A DNA stretch of 64,000 bases from UBA1672 sp050633325 (GTDB lineage: Bacteria; Pseudomonadota; Alphaproteobacteria; Micavibrionales; Micavibrionaceae), in assembly GCA_050633325.1 (NCBI GenBank), contig JBOEGH010000005.1, positions 124,001 to 188,000 of the forward strand, in the 5' to 3' direction. Position 1 is the first letter of the stretch, and each line of letters starts with the position of its first letter. Made by a program: the position numbers and the translations under genes. Below are positions 63,877-64,000 of this stretch, piece after piece. The notes under the pieces are model-generated. The model saw nothing but the letters and a program-made list of their open reading frames with translations. It made no database searches and was not told the DNA's origin.

Positions 63877-64000
63877 TTAATGCTGTAACGCAGTTAACTT
63901 AATATTTTCAACGACATTATCATTCGCCGCGAATTCTTCTTTCGCGCGCATTACCCATGCCTTGAACTCTTCTTTACTTACGGCGTGAACCTCAATAGGC
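63877..64000 (-). CDS. coxB: Cytochrome c oxidase subunit II, C-terminal fragment
   Basis: The frame enters from the window edge and stops at TAA 63877-63879; about 41 residues are seen. The segment IEVHAVSKEEFKAWVMRAKE matches the last strand and helix of subunit II after its CuA site. The CuA ligands lie outside the window. Position directly upstream of coxA confirms the call. Confidence 0.9.
   Translation of the reverse strand, partial: PIEVHAVSKEEFKAWVMRAKEEFAANDNVVENIKLTALQH

Overview
The window reads as one chromosomal segment of an AT-rich, Gram-negative alphaproteobacterium. The evidence is gene content and order: kdsD-lptC-lptA-lptB-rpoN-hpf-ptsN, an hsp20 followed by a DUF1150 gene, a zf-CHCC (NDUFS6-like) mini-protein, a mitochondrial-type aa3 oxidase operon (coxB-coxA-ctaB-ctaG-coxC-surf1), and ftsK followed by lolA. 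I see no tRNA or rRNA gene, CRISPR array, transposase or integrase. Three tandem DotA/TraY-family genes suggest a lineage with an unusual secretion-type apparatus. I cannot name the genus from sequence alone.

Layout. 1-12.1 kb is housekeeping: a truncated gene, pyrC, folE, cysS, a zinc mini-protein, hsp20 with a candidate ROSE thermometer, a DUF1150 gene, and then, on the minus strand, the envelope/nitrogen operon. That operon runs RNase D-like, kdsD, lptC, lptA, a LysE-type exporter, lptB, rpoN, hpf and a PtsN-like protein that has lost its phosphorylatable histidine. 12.3-17.5 kb, plus strand, holds a receiver protein with a dead GGDEF domain, a small polysaccharide-export cluster (Wza-like and Wzc-like) with two orphan membrane proteins, then a terminator and a beta-rich orphan. 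17.5-24.6 kb holds recR, lolA, ftsK, two small orphans (one with two internal repeats), pheA, a membrane-anchored cytochrome c and holC. 24.6-31.4 kb holds a lysine 2,3-aminomutase-like protein overlapping pepA, then lptF-lptG and mlaA-mlaC on the plus strand.

31.5-48.4 kb is the most unusual part. Three adjacent minus-strand genes encode polytopic DotA/TraY-like proteins of about 1000 residues. They are followed by ettA, a DUF3137 protein, tag (plus strand) and a 1375-residue acidic protein with internal repeats. The three DotA-like proteins share an N-terminal extension of about 115 residues, ending in a signal-peptidase-like AxA site where DotA-type sequence would begin. No other dot/icm or tra genes are present here.

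48.5-64 kb holds a GT4 glycosyltransferase, a secreted orphan, an aminotransferase, RNase E with a large Arg/Gly-rich insertion in its S1 domain, an M23 endopeptidase, an IalB-family protein, and the cytochrome oxidase operon. In that operon, a 43-residue membrane protein, a YdfG-like dehydrogenase and a secreted acidic protein sit between ctaB and ctaG, and a terminator precedes ctaG. Once the genes are placed, no gene-free stretch exceeds 300 bases.
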